From Limnanthes douglasii subsp. nivea (lineage: Eukaryota; Streptophyta; Magnoliopsida; Brassicales; Limnanthaceae): 64,000 bases of DNA. A model generated the notes under the pieces. It was not told the origin of the DNA. It made no database searches and saw nothing but the letters and a program-made list of their open reading frames with translations. Both the position numbers and the translations under genes were made by a program. The stretch is from contig JAUPFV010000002.1 of NCBI GenBank assembly GCA_036936605.1, forward strand, positions 168,029,739-168,093,738, written 5' to 3'. Below are positions 61,223 to 64,000 of this stretch, one piece after another (position 1 is the first letter of the stretch; each line of letters begins with the position of its first letter).

Positions 61223-61229
61223 CCCTCCC

Positions 61230-63005
61230 TCAAATTGATGTTGGTAAGTCAACCAGTAACAATTTGCCAATAAGAAATTGATGCCGCTGACGAGTCATAG
61301 CTTTGGTGAAAATATCAGCCACTTGGAGATCAGAAGAGATGTGAGGAAGAGATATCACCAGTTTTTCCAAAGTATCTCGAATGGAATGACAATCAACTTC
61401 AATGTGTTTGGTGCGCTCATGAAAAACTGGATTGGTGGCAATCTGAATGGCACTAGTGTTATCAGCATGAAGAGGGGTAGAAGTTGTTTGAGGAAATCCA
61501 ACCTCCTCAAGAAGACCGTGTAGCCATACAATTTCGAAACAAGCACTAGACATGGCACGATATTCAGCTTCGGTAGAGGATTTAGAAACATGATCTTGTT
61601 TCTTACACCTCCAAGAAATTAGAGCGTCGCCTAAAAACATACACCAACCTGTAGTAGATCGACGTGTATCTGGACATCCAGCCCAATCAGCATCACTATA
61701 GGAAACAAGTTGAAGAGATGAGCCAGCTGGAAAGAACAAACCACGTGTAGACGAGCCTTGAAGATAGCGAATGATGCGTCGAACTGCAGCAAGGTGTAGA
61801 TGTCGAGGAGAGAACATAAACTGGCTGACTTGATGAACAACATATGATATATCAGGGCGCGTAGTTGTCAAGTAGATAAGACTCTCAACCAAGCGCCGAT
61901 AAAAAAGTAGGATCATCCAAAAGGTTCCCTTCATTTTTCCTAAATTTGACATTTACCTCAATGGGAGTATCAACTGAAGAAGCATCCTCCAGACCAGCCA
62001 AAGTGATTAGATCTTGAATATACTTTTGTTGGTTCAAAAAAATACCATTAGCCCGACGATGAATTTCTAATCCTAAGAAGTCTGTAAGTTGGCCAAGATC
62101 TTTCATATGGAAAGTTGCATGTAACTGTTTTTGAAGATTAGTAATCAAACTACAATCAGTACCGGTGATGATAATATCATCCACATAAACCAAGAGAAGG
62201 ACTATACCCGATGTAGATGTGTGGAAAAATAAATAAGAATCATACTGACTTTGGGCAAAACTGAAAGAAAGAAGTGTACGGCGAAACTTTTCAAACCAAG
62301 CTCGAGGTGCTTGTTTGAGCCCATACAAAGAACGCCTTAACTTACAGACATCATGAGGAGAAGAAGTACTCATACCAGATGGAAGCTTCATGTAAATCTC
62401 TTCTTGAAGATCTCCATGAAGAAAAGCATTCTTAACATCCATTTGATGCAACGGCCACGATTGTGAAGCAGCAATAGCCAAAATGCTTCGACGGTGGTCA
62501 TTTTGGTAAAAGGAGCAAATGTCTCCTCATAATCAATCCCATATTCTTGTTTATTACCCAGAGCTACAAGACGTACTTTATATCGCTCCAAAAAGCCATC
62601 AGAACGTAGTTTCACAGAGAACACCCACTTACTCCCAATTGGTTTAACTGTAGGAGGACAATGAACGATATCCCATGTATGATTCTCCTCAAGTGCTTGA
62701 AGTTCTACTTGCATTGCGTTTTGCCAACACTCATGTTCCATAGCTTGTTTGTAGCTAGTGGGAATTGAAATACTAGATAAAGTAGTTACAAGAGAGACGG
62801 GGGAAGAAAAACCATACCTATCAGGAGGTCGAGAAGGACGAGCAGATCGACGAAGAGTTGTGGAATGAAGAGCAGGATCAGGCGTCGAGACAATATTAGA
62901 AGGGGTCACAGTAGTGGGACCAGACTCATCTCGATTACGTCGTCGATATACAAAACCAGGTTTAAATCTTTCTATAGATTTTGGAATATCATAAAAACTT
63001 GGCAT
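61230..63005 (-). pseudogene. Element F reverse transcriptase and RNase H
   Basis: Copia RT starts in 63,005-62,388: ECWQNAMQVELQALEENHTW, KPIGSKWVFSVKLRSDG, GIDYEETFAP. A frame change near 62,450-62,490 leads to 62,481-61,885: HQMDVKNAFLHGDLQEEIYM, SLYGLKQAPRAWFEKF, the active site YVDDIIITG and LGLEIHR. A second change near 61,900 leads to 61,952-61,230: TRPDISYVVHQVSQFM, YSDADWAGCPDTRRSTTG, SSTEAEYRAMSSA, LHADNTSAIQIATNPVFHER and KHIEVDCHSIRD, the RNase H with its Asp, Glu, Asp set. Two frame changes make it a pseudogene, though a mild one. Confidence 0.92.
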
Positions 63006-63966
63006 GAGAGATAAAGATGCAGGAGGTGGATCAACATGAGATGGAAAAAATATTGATTTTCAAAAAAAAATCACATTCCTAGACACCCGAAGACGACGAG
63101 CATGAGGATCATAACAAACATAACCCTTATGAGGAATATCATAACCAAGAAAAACACATTTTACAGATTGAGTCGTAAGTTTATGACGTTCATGAGTAGA
63201 GAGGTGTACAAAACAAACACATCCAAAGGTACCAAGATCAGAATATGAAAGAGAATGACCAAACAACTTATAAAAAGGATAAACGTGATTTAATGTAGGA
63301 GAAGGTAAGCGATTAATCAAAAAACAGCAGTAGAAAGGGCTTCACACCAAAAACGAGCAGGAACAGATGATTCAAGTAAAATAGTTCTTACCACATCAAG
63401 AAGATGCCGCTTTTCCTCTCAGCCACACCGTTTTGTTGTGGTGTCGAAGGACAAGAACGTTGAGAGAGAATCCATTTATTTTGAAGAAAGTTTTGAAACT
63501 CATGTGACATGTATTCACCCCCAGAATCAGATCGTAAAACTGTTATATTGGCAGAAAATTGAGTGTCAAGATATGCAAGGAAGCGTTTAAAAACTGAAAA
63601 AAACTTTAGATTTAGCCCGAAGGAAGTAAACCCAAGTAAAACGACTAAAACCATCAATGAATGTAACAAAATACTTGTAGTGTGCATGAGAAATTATGGG
63701 TGCAATCCCCCAAACATCACTATAAATAACATCAAAACATTGTGAAGCACGAGATGCATGATGAGGAAAAGGTAAAACCTTGCTTTTACCAAGTTTGCAT
63801 GATGTACAATCAAAAGAAATATCTTGAGAAGAACTTATTTTATTTCCCAATAATCCAGAATGAACCAAAGTACGAAGGACATCATAATGTGGATGACCTA
63901 GACGTCTATGCCACAATTGGTTTCGCGAACCAACAACATTACAAGCAAACGGAAAAGAAAAACTAG
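63006..63966 (-). pseudogene. Element F GAG-pre-integrase and integrase
   Basis: 63,916-63,587 reads MWHRRLGHPHYDVLRTL and CTSCKLGKSKVLPF, the HHCC finger, then IYSDVWG (first catalytic Asp) and FVTFIDGFSRFTWVYFL. A frame change near 63,595 leads to 63,687-63,388: VLRSDSGGEYMSHEF (second Asp) and TPQQNGVAERK (Glu). Another change near 63,405 precedes 63,320-63,060: NRLPSPTLNHVYPFYKLFG, LGTFGCVCFVHL, HKGYVCYDPHARRLRVSRNV. The active-site residues are all retained. The two frame changes and the break before RT inactivate it. Confidence 0.9.
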
Positions 63967-64000
63967 GAATATCAATGGAATGAGACTTATATAATGGAAA

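Larger units (their letters stand above)
60990..64000 (-). mobile_element. Element F: Ty1/copia retrotransposon, running off the window
   Basis: The minus strand carries integrase, RT and RNase H in copia order, ending in a 233-bp 3' LTR at 60,990-61,222. It is inserted in the 3' LTR of element E. Compact LTRs and the YVDDIIITG box suggest the Ale/Retrofit group, but this is tentative. Gag, protease and the other LTR lie beyond 64,000. Confidence 0.88.

Noticed and set aside
61230..63966. Endogenous pararetrovirus
   Set aside because: Domain order integrase then RT, copia-type motifs and an LTR identify Ty1/copia. No movement or coat protein motif was seen anywhere in the window.

Overview
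This window looks like repeat-dense nuclear DNA of a flowering plant. I see no host gene that can be defended with confidence. Almost all of it is transposable elements, mostly LTR retrotransposons inserted into one another. The signs are Ty3/gypsy elements of the Tat/Retand type, a Reina-like chromovirus, Ty1/copia elements, an L1-type LINE, a Mutator-like (MULE) transposase with an OTU domain, and a plant mobile domain (PMD) gene. No tRNA, rRNA, CRISPR array or bacterial gene structure was seen. Lineage names rest on motif recognition from memory, not on searches.

Layout, left to right. 1-5,768 (minus): a Ty3/gypsy element whose gag, protease and RT are chromovirus-like, but whose RNase H and integrase are Tat-like. 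A solo LTR (423-810) with a perfect 5-bp duplication sits inside its integrase. About 5,840-8,140 (plus): a 5'-truncated L1-type LINE. 8,401-19,604 (plus): element C, an old Tat-type element. Its 5' LTR carries a duplicated promoter and its gag is broken by a reversed fragment (10,441-11,803) of a D-related element. About 19,620-21,650 (minus): a decayed copia polyprotein. 22,955-23,300: degenerate repeats. About 23,740-27,900: a MULE with OTU domain. About 28,385-30,255 (minus): a broken PMD gene.

From 30,737 to the right edge is a set of nested insertions. Element E (5' LTR 30,737-31,114; 3' LTR from 60,687) is interrupted by element D (39,843-60,525, target duplication with one mismatch). 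D is interrupted by element A (44,337-54,780, target duplication with one mismatch). E's 3' LTR is itself cut at 60,989 by a copia element (F) that runs off the window.

The most interesting signal is a gene carried on the opposite strand of the Tat-type elements, between the end of pol and the 3' LTR. In A it reads from an ATG at 53,941 to a stop at 50,941 with one 85-bp GT-AG intron (52,497-52,581). Removing the intron leaves 972 codons with no frameshift and only three early stops, although A's sense gag/pol has many stops and several frameshifts. E carries the same gene with an 89-bp intron in the same phase, and C and D carry decayed copies. Antisense extra ORFs are known in the Tat/Retand lineage. 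The conserved intron, and the better state of the antisense gene compared with the sense genes, are what deserve a second look. The other notable item is the in-frame chromovirus/Tat fusion at 1,608-3,548.
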